Shown piece by piece: positions 38,001 to 45,144 of a DNA stretch of 64,000 nt. The stretch's first letter is position 1; every line of letters begins with the position of its first letter. The position numbers and the translations under genes were made by a program. This DNA comes from Blattamonas nauphoetae (Eukaryota; Preaxostyla; Oxymonadida): assembly GCA_033064195.1 (NCBI GenBank), contig JARBJD010000032.1, forward strand, positions 248,001 to 312,000, given 5' to 3'. The notes below the pieces were generated by a model. That model ran no database searches and was not told where the DNA came from. It saw nothing but the letters and a program-made list of their open reading frames with translations.

Positions 38001-41000
38001 CAATCAGTCGCGATCTGTCGGAGGAAGGTCAGTGACGAGCAGTGGTCAATGAATATCTGCTTCTGATGTTTGAACTGAGAAGGAAGGAGGTCGCAGAGGG
38101 CAGAGAAGAAAGCTTTTGTGTGCTGCTGCATGAGTTCCGGATGGATGAATCCCTCGGCGAGGATGAGCGGGACAAACACCTCCTGATCGTGCGGCCCCGG
38201 GACAGCCACAACCTTGAACTCGTTGGTCAGCGTCTCCGGGAGCTCGCCATCATAGTCATCTCCGCGTCGGTAGAAGCCGAGGACGAGCCACGGCTGGAGA
38301 GGGAGGCGGATGTCCAACGAGAGACCTTCGAGATCGAATGCGGCATTGCCGTCCACGTTCGGCTGGCTGTTTCGCCAGAGTCGGATGATTCGAAGCCAAG
38401 TTGTGAGGGAGGTCTGCATGAATGGACTCAGATGCTCCAATCCCGCCAGGAGAAGCCAATCACCTGACAAGAGTGCAGTGGCGAGTGTTTTCTTGATGAG
38501 CAGGAGAGATGTCGACGGTGAAAACGTGAACACGTTCACGTTTCGTCCGTACGAATGAGCAAATGACTTGGCGTGCGACATCACCGGTTCCAGCTCATTC
38601 CCTTTGACAACATTCAAGATTCCTGTTCGTGGATACACCTGCGTGATGATGTCCGACGCACACGTCGTGAGCACCCGCGCATAGGCAATCATGCTTGGCG
38701 TGAACGGCATCGCAAAGTCGTCGGGAGAGAACGGGATCCAATCGTAAGCATAATCAATCGTGACTGGGTCGTCGAGTGTCTCTGTCCCGAAGTAGAGCTG
38801 GGTGACAGGAACTGAGATCGTCGCACAATCCTTCGATGGATAGGTTGGGGGAGTGAGGATGAAGGTCTTTGTGGTTTCATCGGTTGTGGTTGAGTCTATG
38901 GAGAGAGTGCGATGATGGAAGTCGTTGTTTGTGAGGAAGGGGTTGGTGTCGATGGCGGTGAGAGCTGGATTCACGGGCAGAATGCTGGTGACGAACACGA
39001 TGAAAAGTTTGATGCGAAGGTGGAGTTCGAAGATGAGCGAGCGGACGAGTGAAAAGAAGAACAGCTCGTCCACTTCCACATCCCCCGCATCGATATCGTC
39101 GTCGTCCACTTCGTCCTCATCGAGCTCGTCTGATCCCACCGCTTTCTTGTTCGGGTCAAGTGCCTGGTGGATGCTGTACAGCGACTCCAGTTCTTCTTCC
39201 TCTTCCTCTCCTTCCGCACTGACCGTGTGTTTGCGGTGGCTTCGGACGAGCTTGTCAAGAAGGCCTTCGACAATTGTCTGGAATCGAGAGAGAAGACGAG
39301 ACACGGTGGCCGACCAGTTGGTCAGGGGTTTGGAGATTCTGACGAGTGTCATCAGAAAGGCGAGAGAGAAGGACAAGTTGATCTGAATCGACTCGGCCAG
39401 TGCTGTTGCGTCTGCAAGTCGTTGTTGGTCCAGAAAAGTTTGAAGTTGGCGATACATCTCAGAAATATAAACTCGAACAGACAGAAAGAACATCTGTGGA
39501 TATATTGGGCAATCCATCGCCGACCTGAACTGCAACACAAGCGGAGCAAACCACGAGAAGAACGAGACCGACTCCCTCATCGAAACATACACAGTGGCCA
39601 TCAGAAGGCGGAGTTGGTGTGAGATGGTGTTTCTAACATAGGCAGGGAGGAGATAGATATCCGTGCCAATCACAATGCGTCCCTCCGTCGGCCTCATTAT
39701 CTCTCCGCTGCTCGCTCGGAGTTCGTTCACTTCGATGGAGAAGTCGCCTGTGCCGGAAGTGGCTGTTTTGGAGACATTGCGGATGGTGGTGAAGATCTTG
39801 GAGACGCCGGGGATGAGGGGGGTTGTGATGATGGGAGTCGCTGGATGGTGTTGGGTGATGCTGAAGGAGCGCAAGTACGAAATCATCTGAGACATGTTCA
39901 GCATCAGAAATGGTTGGTTTCGCTTGGCGATTGTCACAAGGCGTTGGTGTGTTGGTGAGTGGATGAGGACCTGCGCTTCTTTCGTCATTCTTCGCATTTC
40001 GCGACAGACACGCTCGCTCTCCGGATGGACCACAAAATGGATCACTCGAAGATCGTCGCTCAAGCGCGAGAATCCTTCCATTGTGTCTTTCTGGATGTCT
40101 GAGTGTGACGTCGTGTCGATCGAGTTCAGAGTGATCAGCTGTGTGACCACCTCTCGCGTGACGAGGAGCTGTTCGAGAAACTGAGTGATTTGAAAGATGA
40201 CTGCAAGGACAAGCTTGGCCTCGTCCATGATCTCCTTCGCTCCAATCACAGCCAGCTTTGTTGCAACGTGTGTTCTGAAAATGGCACACTGTTCGAGCAT
40301 CTCGATGCACTTTGGATGATCAACACGCGGGAACGGACGAAGTGTTCTCTTTTTCTTCTTCTTTGACTTCGAACGAGATGTCTTCTTCTTGTCGGTAACG
40401 GAGAGTGATGGGACAACAGGCGAAGGGGCCTCGATGGGATCCAGCTCGTTGGCCATCAGTGGATTCGGGATTTGTGCGCAGAATGACCTGATCGAGCCAA
40501 GCTCGCGTCGCATCGCGTCATCCTTCTCAACAGTTTCCAGAAATGTGAGGATTGTCTTTTGTTCGACTTCCTCGCTGCAGAATTCGAATAGTTTGTGTGT
40601 CATCATCGTCCCTGCTTGAGCACTCTTCAGAAGGTCGGGTGGAGTTTCGTTGGTTGGATTGAGAATGGTGAGGAGCGCTTCCCAGTGCCAATCGTTCAGT
40701 GGTGCGCCAAGGAGCGGCTGAATGAGTCGCCATTTCGAGTTGAGCGAGATGAGGAACTGATGGAGCTCGACGAAGACTTGCTCTCGATGCAGGTCTTCCT
40801 GGAGACGGGAGAGCTGCTCAAGAGGATGAGAGAAGAGGAAGCGTTGTGTCTGTCTGTTGTCTGGTCTGTTCATCACTTCCACAAGTGTCGTCCACGGCAG
40901 CGTGAACAATCGCTGCTCGATTAGCTCGTTTGTCTCCCTCCAGATCTCCCAGAGAATGCCCAGATCGTTGTGGAAGTCCCTGATCCTCTCAAACTCAGTC

Positions 41001-44000
41001 TTGATCTGCTGAACAGGCGGAATCATATAGCCAGCGAATGCATACAGAAACGAGTTGATCTCTTCCGACGGGATGGTGATCTGGAGAAGCATATCTTTTA
41101 CTTCGTCTTGTGTGTGCGAAGGGTGCAGCGGGGACGAGGCTGGATTGTGGAGTTTCTTGTACGTCTCTTCGATCAGCGCAAGGTTCTCCGAGACCTTTTT
41201 GTTGACGAGAGACGAGAACGACGTCTGTTTGATGTGCCAATCGTCGATGATGAAGAGCAGGTCTTGCTGAGCGAAGATTTGGTGCATTTGTGCAGTCTCC
41301 TGATATAGTGTGAAGAGTTCGGACGAAATGATTCCGACGTGTCGAAGGAGGACAATTCGACTCCAAGTTGTGCTGAAAAACTTGGGGAGCGATTGAAGCG
41401 AGGCGACAGCATCTCGACAGAGAGCCATCCAGTCCACAGTCTCTTTGAGTGTCATTTCCGTTTTGTTCGAACGCAGAAACGTCGCAAATCTTTTGAAGAT
41501 GATTTTGGTGAGTTTGAGTGAGCGGATGATGCCGGCAGAGAGGAACTGGGTGAGCGGGTGCTTCCACCGAGCAGCGAGCGAATGGAGATCTTCTCGCAGC
41601 AGTCGGATGTCGATGCTGATGAGGTCCATCTGCGGAGGCGACGGGATGTTGTCGACTTTTGTTGAGAAGCTTTGGATGAACGAGATGTATTCCTGCCAAA
41701 TCGCGAATGGCGGGTTGTAAGTCTTCCCAAGCGCGTCCTGAAGCGGATGGGTGCTGACAGACTTGCCGAGCGAGAAGGGTCTGCCGAATGGAGAGAGGTC
41801 GGAGCTGGTTGAGCTGATGTTCAGAAATTGCTCCCATTCTTGCTGCGATCTCTTGTCGAACCGCTCGATCATGACGATGAGCGGGAGAGGGAGCGATGGG
41901 ATTGTGGTTTTAGTGTCCGAGACCAGGATGCACTGCTGCGACGTGTCGATCTTCTTGACGTTCAAAAACGAGTTGAAGAGCTCGTTCGGAGTGATGTTCC
42001 AAATGTCCGACAGTTGCTCAATCTGTTCAACATACGTTCGGCACGTTTCTTCGATGTCTCCGATTGTTTGCGTGACCTTTCGTGTCAGCTGGACGATATC
42101 CTCTGTCCCTTCCAGCGGTTTGATCGTTGCGAAGAGTGGCTCAAAGACGCTGAACAGGTTGACCGTTGTTGTGGACACGAGTTCGGAGGCAGATTCGGAC
42201 TTCTTTGCCTTTTCCTGCGAAGTGATGAACCGTCGAAGATCGAAAATCGAGAGATTCCGACTCAGGGCCTTCTCAGTCCTGAAGGGATGGTTGAACGAGA
42301 AGCGATGAACAGCCGAGAGAGTCAGCACGCCTTTGTGCAAGATGATGGGAAGGATGATGACAGGCTTCTCACGCTTCATGCTCTCCAACGTCGATTTGAG
42401 ATACGCCACAGTCGCATCAGCCGCCTTCGAGTTGAGAAGAGCGAGAGATCGGGTCAGGATGGAATGGTGGAGCAGTTCCTTCTGCACAGTGTCTGTCGCG
42501 GTGAGGATCTTGTTTGTCTGGAAGTGTCTTTGGATCATCAGCGAGACTGTGTCCTTCGTTGTCTGGTCAAGCGTGGCGAACGTTGACATGATGTGTTGAC
42601 AGATTGATGACAGATGTGCTTTGAACTCAGAAAGAGAGAAACAATGCTGGGGGATCTCAAACGACAGGTTCTTCGTCGCGTTCTCAATCTCGTTCTGGAT
42701 CTGCGTGTGTGTGTTCTCCAGAAGGAAAATCTCTCTCGACAGCTCTTGCACCGTCGCCAGGGCTGATTCCGAATAATCTTCCAAAAAACGAGACGACCAC
42801 TTGTGGATGTTCTGTCCGTCGTGGACGAGCTCGGTGAGTTTGGAGAGAGAGGGCGAGAGGAGCGAGCGAAGGTCGTCAGGGATGGACTGATCGTAGTACA
42901 GTTTGTGTACGGGAATCATCGACAGCGCGTGGTAACACTTTTGGAGGGAGCGGGATGCGAGGAAGTTGATGTTTGTGTTGGATTGAAGGATGTGACCGAA
43001 AAATGGTGACATAATTCGGATGTCGGCTGCAAAAAGCGAGAATTGAGGGAAGGAGACGGCTGGCTGGTGGGAGACAGAGTTCGTCTTCTCAAAACAGAAG
43101 GCGTGCTCCATGTTGATGGCGAGGGCGCTGGCCGATCTAGTCCAGTCTTTCAAATGTTCTTTCAGAAGGGCTTGGAGGCGAGTTATTTCGGAATGAACGA
43201 GTGCAATGTCACTTTTTGTGTTTGTCATGAGTTGATCAAACTGAGGGTTCGTTTCGAATGAGACTGGCCGCATTTTGAGGGTGTCAACAAACAGGGTGAA
43301 GAAAAAGTCGAATCTTCGGAGAATATTGATCTGATTAATGGCAGGGAAGAAATTTCGGATGATATCTGACGCTGAGAAATGTTCATTTTCCCTTTGAGGC
43401 AGTTCAGATCTTTCCTGACAGAGAGCCAATTGTCGAGAGATTGTCGACTCCATTACAACGAAGGTGCGGAAGCAATAACGAAATGCGGATGGAAAAATGC
43501 CAACAAAGAAACGAATTTGGCTCAGAGTCATGGTATAAGTCTTGAGATTCAGAGTGTCATTGAAGTCGCTGAGAAAGACAAGGACGAGGCATTCAACGAA
43601 AAAATCGATTTTTTCGGTAACTTTTTTCACCGAAGAATTGGTTAGGGAGCCAAAAAACTCCGAGAACCTGAAGGAGAACTGGGGTTGTGAGATTCCTACC
43701 AGAGTCTTGAAGTAGATGAGAAACCTTAAACGAATATGCTGGCACTCTTTCGTTGCACTTTGAGTGTGAGGGCCGTGCATACTTGTGATTATCATGAGCG
43801 TTTCTGCTAGCTTGCGGAGGTTTAAAGTTGTTTCGATTTTTGTTCGAAGAAAAACCAAAGGCTCCAGTATCGTGCGTTGAACAGCTAACTCTGGTGGTTT
43901 TTGAAACATTAGGATCGTAATTTCGCTGATAACATCATCTGTCCATCGTAGAGTTCGCGAAAGAGATTTGACATCGTACGTGTGGAAGGAACTAGGTGAT

Positions 44001-44902
44001 GAATAATTAGGTGAATGGAATATGAGGAGACTCTCTAAAACTTTGGAACATTCTTTTGATAGCAAGATCTGTAAACCAATGAATACGTCACGATTGAACA
44101 TTTTCCTAAGTCGATAAGTTACACGAATTGCGGTATGTAGACGCGAAATAACGTGTTTAAAATGGGATGATTCGAGCAAAGCAATGTCTGAAAACAGATC
44201 ACAAAGAGGATTGAGAAACAGGTGAAGCTTCTCGATGAGTGATTGATTGTCGGGTGCGTTTTGAAGGTATGGATAAGGCTGAGAAAAAGACAGTCGTAAG
44301 CGGGAGTATGAGGACGAGATTTTTTGAAATCTTGCTTCTTTTTGGTGTTGTACACATTCATTGACGAGCCTTCGAAGATCTCGAAAGGACTCCGATTGGG
44401 TCAGTTCAAGACTAAGAGTTGATAGTGACGGGTGTGGACTGATTGTTTGATGAGTTGGTATGTTTGGAAGCAATTGTTTCAAAACACTTGGGTGGAATTG
44501 ACTGGTGGAAACCGAGAGGGATGAAAAAAGTGAATGTGGCTTTGGTGTGTTGTAAAACAGGATCGGGAATCGATAAATTCCAGAAAAAGAAGTGTATATG
44601 TAAGGAGGTGGTCCTGATCGATGGTGTCTCGTTCGATAAGACTGCTTTTCGCATGAGAGAACTCGAAAAGGTGGATTATCAAAATAGAAGAGTGACGGTT
44701 CGAACAGAGGGAACGAAAATGATGTGTACACCATGCTTTTGGTTGGAAAGGAGAGGAAAAACAGATGATAGAGAGAATAGTCATTGAGAAAGGTCACAGA
44801 ATCATTGTTGTCTTTTCTTGGAGGAAGTGGTCGAAAGGTAGTTTGATTTGAACACGAAAGAAAGTGACGAACAAGTGTCTGAAATTGGTCTGTCTCATTC
44901 AT
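26030..44902 (-). CDS. Giant dynein heavy chain-like protein with dead AAA1 (DNHD1-like)
   Basis: 6290 residues in one intronless frame, against about 4500 for a normal heavy chain. The motor order is clear. AAA1 (about 2048-2435) is recognised by GELPETLTNEFKVVAVPGP, but GNELEPVMSHAKSF stands where GPAGTGKTE should be, and LLAGLEHLS replaces the Walker B CFDEFNRI. AAA2 (about 2448-2708) keeps GMSGSGKT (37431-37451). AAA3 (about 2855-3200) has VDDMPCEAKPIV at the loop position. AAA4 (about 3300-3568) has no recognisable loop. Stalk and microtubule-binding head are about 3615-3888. AAA5 is about 4145-4385, AAA6 about 5370-5670 (WVVISGLSLV), and the C-terminal domain runs to the end. Extra parts are a Lys-rich patch (about 1502-1521), an acidic patch (about 1898-1948) and a Ser/acidic insert between AAA5 and AAA6 (about 4475-4850). 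A working motor needs AAA1 ATPase, so this is likely a scaffold or regulator, like DNHD1 of sperm flagella. Confidence 0.8.
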   Translation of the reverse strand: MNETDQFQTLVRHFLSCSNQTTFRPLPPRKDNNDSVTFLNDYSLYHLFFLSFPTKSMVYTSFSFPLFEPSLFYFDNPPFRVLSCEKQSYRTRHHRSGPPPYIYTSFSGIYRFPILFYNTPKPHSLFSSLSVSTSQFHPSVLKQLLPNIPTHQTISPHPSLSTLSLELTQSESFRDLRRLVNECVQHQKEARFQKISSSYSRLRLSFSQPYPYLQNAPDNQSLIEKLHLFLNPLCDLFSDIALLESSHFKHVISRLHTAIRVTYRLRKMFNRDVFIGLQILLSKECSKVLESLLIFHSPNYSSPSSFHTYDVKSLSRTLRWTDDVISEITILMFQKPPELAVQRTILEPLVFLRTKIETTLNLRKLAETLMIITSMHGPHTQSATKECQHIRLRFLIYFKTLVGISQPQFSFRFSEFFGSLTNSSVKKVTEKIDFFVECLVLVFLSDFNDTLNLKTYTMTLSQIRFFVGIFPSAFRYCFRTFVVMESTISRQLALCQERSELPQRENEHFSASDIIRNFFPAINQINILRRFDFFFTLFVDTLKMRPVSFETNPQFDQLMTNTKSDIALVHSEITRLQALLKEHLKDWTRSASALAINMEHAFCFEKTNSVSHQPAVSFPQFSLFAADIRIMSPFFGHILQSNTNINFLASRSLQKCYHALSMIPVHKLYYDQSIPDDLRSLLSPSLSKLTELVHDGQNIHKWSSRFLEDYSESALATVQELSREIFLLENTHTQIQNEIENATKNLSFEIPQHCFSLSEFKAHLSSICQHIMSTFATLDQTTKDTVSLMIQRHFQTNKILTATDTVQKELLHHSILTRSLALLNSKAADATVAYLKSTLESMKREKPVIILPIILHKGVLTLSAVHRFSFNHPFRTEKALSRNLSIFDLRRFITSQEKAKKSESASELVSTTTVNLFSVFEPLFATIKPLEGTEDIVQLTRKVTQTIGDIEETCRTYVEQIEQLSDIWNITPNELFNSFLNVKKIDTSQQCILVSDTKTTIPSLPLPLIVMIERFDKRSQQEWEQFLNISSTSSDLSPFGRPFSLGKSVSTHPLQDALGKTYNPPFAIWQEYISFIQSFSTKVDNIPSPPQMDLISIDIRLLREDLHSLAARWKHPLTQFLSAGIIRSLKLTKIIFKRFATFLRSNKTEMTLKETVDWMALCRDAVASLQSLPKFFSTTWSRIVLLRHVGIISSELFTLYQETAQMHQIFAQQDLLFIIDDWHIKQTSFSSLVNKKVSENLALIEETYKKLHNPASSPLHPSHTQDEVKDMLLQITIPSEEINSFLYAFAGYMIPPVQQIKTEFERIRDFHNDLGILWEIWRETNELIEQRLFTLPWTTLVEVMNRPDNRQTQRFLFSHPLEQLSRLQEDLHREQVFVELHQFLISLNSKWRLIQPLLGAPLNDWHWEALLTILNPTNETPPDLLKSAQAGTMMTHKLFEFCSEEVEQKTILTFLETVEKDDAMRRELGSIRSFCAQIPNPLMANELDPIEAPSPVVPSLSVTDKKKTSRSKSKKKKKRTLRPFPRVDHPKCIEMLEQCAIFRTHVATKLAVIGAKEIMDEAKLVLAVIFQITQFLEQLLVTREVVTQLITLNSIDTTSHSDIQKDTMEGFSRLSDDLRVIHFVVHPESERVCREMRRMTKEAQVLIHSPTHQRLVTIAKRNQPFLMLNMSQMISYLRSFSITQHHPATPIITTPLIPGVSKIFTTIRNVSKTATSGTGDFSIEVNELRASSGEIMRPTEGRIVIGTDIYLLPAYVRNTISHQLRLLMATVYVSMRESVSFFSWFAPLVLQFRSAMDCPIYPQMFFLSVRVYISEMYRQLQTFLDQQRLADATALAESIQINLSFSLAFLMTLVRISKPLTNWSATVSRLLSRFQTIVEGLLDKLVRSHRKHTVSAEGEEEEEELESLYSIHQALDPNKKAVGSDELDEDEVDDDDIDAGDVEVDELFFFSLVRSLIFELHLRIKLFIVFVTSILPVNPALTAIDTNPFLTNNDFHHRTLSIDSTTTDETTKTFILTPPTYPSKDCATISVPVTQLYFGTETLDDPVTIDYAYDWIPFSPDDFAMPFTPSMIAYARVLTTCASDIITQVYPRTGILNVVKGNELEPVMSHAKSFAHSYGRNVNVFTFSPSTSLLLIKKTLATALLSGDWLLLAGLEHLSPFMQTSLTTWLRIIRLWRNSQPNVDGNAAFDLEGLSLDIRLPLQPWLVLGFYRRGDDYDGELPETLTNEFKVVAVPGPHDQEVFVPLILAEGFIHPELMQQHTKAFFSALCDLLPSQFKHQKQIFIDHCSSLTFLRQIATDCGIFMRIIMEEFEQNNTFSVKSRREFRAVVNGYPLNWALHHFQGVRIGNSSNREVAAECRALRHALERAAERLLSLLTPLSLISYSEPDKFHLENEHLVSVAQSVPTILDSIFSPVQDEPLKMPLDPVHQACMSGSLKPPLHAKAENSKFTLPEAIVPRDSQFAASVASLYSIFSTHPAIHLHGMSGSGKTNLVSVMSQVYSTFHSITPVIVHVQTPFVSVSAPTHASSMAGIHATFFHTLREFTQMETLKNQTPAPIWVLIDISTVSCLRVHGAILEELCGCSFSSMDLDVSLHFPEHCTLTLPKHSKIIFESSQPFFTSHHFIPSSTIPFTVSFDQPILMRWKLDHWIQHVKTEMDNSVLDVIPVMLRVNLTSVIDFFKLSDQNNTAQSQLSCSSLSGMLENTLIILRGVLKLDQVRFNRPLDGSLLRVYVLYACVRGFGSHFQEVPDAMNEYLTWFQKWKESIPDTFESPINASGRNMMRTIQQITPGGAVSEEMEGTKRPPSLAKQFDDYVKKTLLLENERYGDYPLWMYVPDVANKLLLPYTDVETENCLIPFNRTVRFDPSDWTRSGDFQNFVIPLLLLLDAGRHVAFVDDMPCEAKPIVSNILQTFVQEAKTNPVIQKCFTQATLDQITNFHHAPLFVSDLNINQRSSLPSEIITNTEHESTKSHILPIHFLMNDTDVSQFAPDGPTTSFHLSPLTTSSPRVIFGSPAVWIVSSSVLEARPDLAGPFSHTMVFSIDPLSLGNLSRLGEQIWDQKIRERLSLQLPEIIPLIFQMGMIPATLYIMTVVRSRSPYYVRVTVKQYLEVIRLMVSADAAIIENPTIFGWYWLWEIERVFLSMQLRADQQRFVQSLCRSSFINFFPASITNLDKKRTKDKKWSSSFLNHFISSPWPVDSLVPLDFTVYPYFFETITGRDNQRTTVINPDVTSPIQFLFNEINLRNPHDASHVDHRLSQLSAICLSHATTASYLQLFETLRYDTSPLFFTNTEGLSATTTLRSVLYFLGIPHTEVPFPYDGNSLSSFIDMFASCVARNCSEILPVSPSKFPKRPDISHRPTPSQILRQPEVKECFVVAIRHQTLVVYIFRLLVAVFVSRTYPFALTQGRINAQKQRVTNLSPDIETLLVYSMSRLVHFMGKESMDEEDVETVLRQASQRIRLVFLISNDSVTSVRDILDPLLNVGTIACPVSIDDHAKREIIANFLHRYITPLSFYFVRLSGTRRDSARDKDALNYRQFNSHRDQVVQTARMKAKERQRDADKSNDIVDSMFNALSDIFTRVHGAHSALGHTRTIWNVSDVDVFFGNIPTLNLSYEEFVRFLDLVCRLLVSTVGYLVAVKKSVSTSWTQFEVFKKKTEELRQTIVDSEMLVASQPSGEAMNDVVKMIDQAIRRRETMIREREDRINRVSDYNPIPESLNDTFKKLQRTVVSRMSDIFGFTDQTIVELNHAGMKNESLSILLDLVKELIYPNVDIKENFQTHVDALLLNLLSFNLGPVPLNKLMSLSRRLEIGVLPDLLPAIPEAACTLYNWMRNILRIKPDVYKTLDDETIRMFDSRFEIIHLESEVNKLRFDIQSLNEQKRKLSPLPVTSKDQPQSKAISNAKTCLLKAEDVVFTIDDVMKTISQELLNADENMTNALGDSIFTAAHFVFGPYFFGHSKLYFMNTIVKQILATHSIPFSSNVDPVMHLMSLQFDTLSQYGAELPRPAHRHSSAPKPLFMRSQSRQSMFTPQSRVSSKTHTVQNFQSRFEFLSDLMSNARMFPITMTSREVSELETDILEYADSHYDGRSAFTLRHFSHPVADAPIDLQRPQDTTNASQYMFSGCQKLYIDVLADIFYANGYVHVLTSPDNLKNYSMLPRFVPKVRFFLPNFMRIPLVVDPFEVYSGFPSSDNPSSQIFNLYKTFGIESPQDSPFVVSYIDKQADKKLLEALKTIGTHPTHTLVIRNLNDQTMTPLVTTFLTQYFLAKLASTRIQFTLQPSPEHEILSEMSTPLASPIHSSLLNSPPDYQYSNAQLSFNVDDRQTFKITFTPLQHGLSEDSFSFDLPDDMFLLLLSDTHPRSTFHGLWMSFVYPIIVSPTEEYVRVSTMHALARQLSEVLGQLSLMKSGGQTLSLIPNHKAAFNAQTKRLQSRRQLVNRLRLLSDRVVFPHLLIAPLNLKKTPLKEEDHVAFEFTGRDRISGLILRQPSDFQTEAHLPPLETASRSRTESIALNDDQLSFSGPYLLGRSPHQRDYEKPFRSHRRNVTEMDLMKIPLSRSIRTLSMSQLRAQSVSELSPVSSEKAFAASQLGQQQSVVETSLNSSNPSPSSKQSLPSAAPETEEMPTKLSDATEADMPEQLPRPSPEPDDQVARLSLTESVATLHEIKLPKFERVTLSRKNTKKNIHSPTGRDPASSPTTEDNTSVFHKFDLPSHFDEDSSIFPLHTLFVDHPDQSTANMTQASVAFIPSVHGTLTNLQVTSVNDSVEDALDSAGSHNEELHSLSHLSDTDMEIPHSASDDSSYRDGSETSSEHSDDQDPFRSSLNSMQSTHTATDDLSASDTSDQDLMAENVAALFLAFADWDPTHIEVTAPLTMLTNFISYNTTVESATNTELNLFALSFKWCFTRIAPLSDSVSTYLFLQMRITGHPFAQNATPFFALPTFHHIIQTVIDKSALALKEEYGQAPEKFAVEPGFPSNRPQDQSLQAILEDRQPAAQFNQSAFFRLLQRSPLESSPLNYSERTQTRILESTLHSLLSIASSQINKMDDFIPLLFFIVVNSGLPNAPLSHIELQILIHNRAFVYHLPPANMIQGPFVTLTTPAYEYHHGFDTIEMDELILPYETMCLYAHGLMPDNPVPVFLTDITWKNVFTLAAVLPSYRPFVEDLDDKTTQLFASIDHLPPVTSISDREKLFFDSMMFNMHSFEENSRKHQDSSTESDGYLIDVLDDESREFISRHSRKRSTLRKPIDDGKKLSPQQIMWMQWLQHPGLIQNPTPNREMNTLNLAQRTLFLLFVGQHDLTTIVRQVATLSKTVPLQFNTSDGHLPSIVTSATTTTRTKNHLVPSSSFFCGHSSLVEYVKSSIRNNGGKRSLRIALQQLTITSSEFSVSFRAEDVIGLISRTARMNSKDCLFVHLTDNVRSIIFQDARRNHLKSDFVLDSLWEITLQQLNRAVSMKAWVVISGLSLVTSSFIKLLTDWMREQSSTNLPPGLSDDEIFKEQTVIWFITTPIEEPILKIHFAHSSSEICSITNKVNLQIAHSFRGLLLQSLILIMENYPSDTLLKFATLVDPHATYDGIMFKSVCHIVFSIACINALLLEYVRIRVGDPDSKHFKLNLLDVISLLSTVMQRMRTVVKFHGKKKHALQNGIEGMDWVSFRYIVVHVVFSTITDRSLKAVTLELSSRILNSDRFGKNNGVFLYPNVPNPEDINALPDLDAFFRVVTVNPISPEESFIKRQQSIESKLGASIVEQCLAEIVKSNNILSPLMSDDKVRLFDPDLDTWTNRTSRQAFLTNFSSLATDATITHQEDIAISRIQKASIASSSSRYGTAIAHMKETLGFRYCSIEKLTAECHQIFGQNYKLPQVVLHLLREGHNFNIMLGRLYDFFGRWPAHLHSGDLPMDQISTVTHSVVDTIAPSLALGVFFKEKPSLSTFSVFLYNTDRRVDQLRNGFFIEMTTKRSVLNQTDFLLPPTFAKELQCFRRKVVPQGWVELVPGPLTRDYSMLECFEKYINRASELFKIFSFISPNARMILWEKDRSSLLNVPYVGNRVVYPHFSHFTFFTPLSFNVPSLLTSVRLDAVVRLLTTGTTFQYAIANSQPIRTSLINPADQKDPSTTLSNVAVVLVTTTLKSEASIARQGLDTARDQSPLFLGGTVLSANWRWGFDYDSLQFSVQSEAATGPPRTEIQATTRSLLPNSTVHTHSLLQLDSLHRFMRPNQSSHHPLLGLPFLRIEVVDVRSPPPFLSAQNTHSVPLMDPYTKKQAHTTSLLLHSSTPLVFGSVPLTMLSVCP

Positions 44903-45144
44903 CCAATGAATGTGAAAAATGAAGAACTACTCGAATGACTTTCTCTTCGAACTGATCTGGCTTTCTCTTGATTTTTACAGATTGTGTCCACAAATATAAA
45001 CGGAAACAATAACACAGGAATGTGATAAATCAAAACACACTCAATAAAAAAACATCTCATTCCTAAAGCGGATGAATGCATGAACGGAATGAGCAATGAA
45101 AGAAAAACTTATTCAATCAACTGGGAAAAGAGCGCAATGGTATG

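Noticed and set aside
26030-44902. Ordinary axonemal or cytoplasmic dynein heavy chain
   Set aside because: No P-loop in AAA1, AAA3 or AAA4, and far too long.
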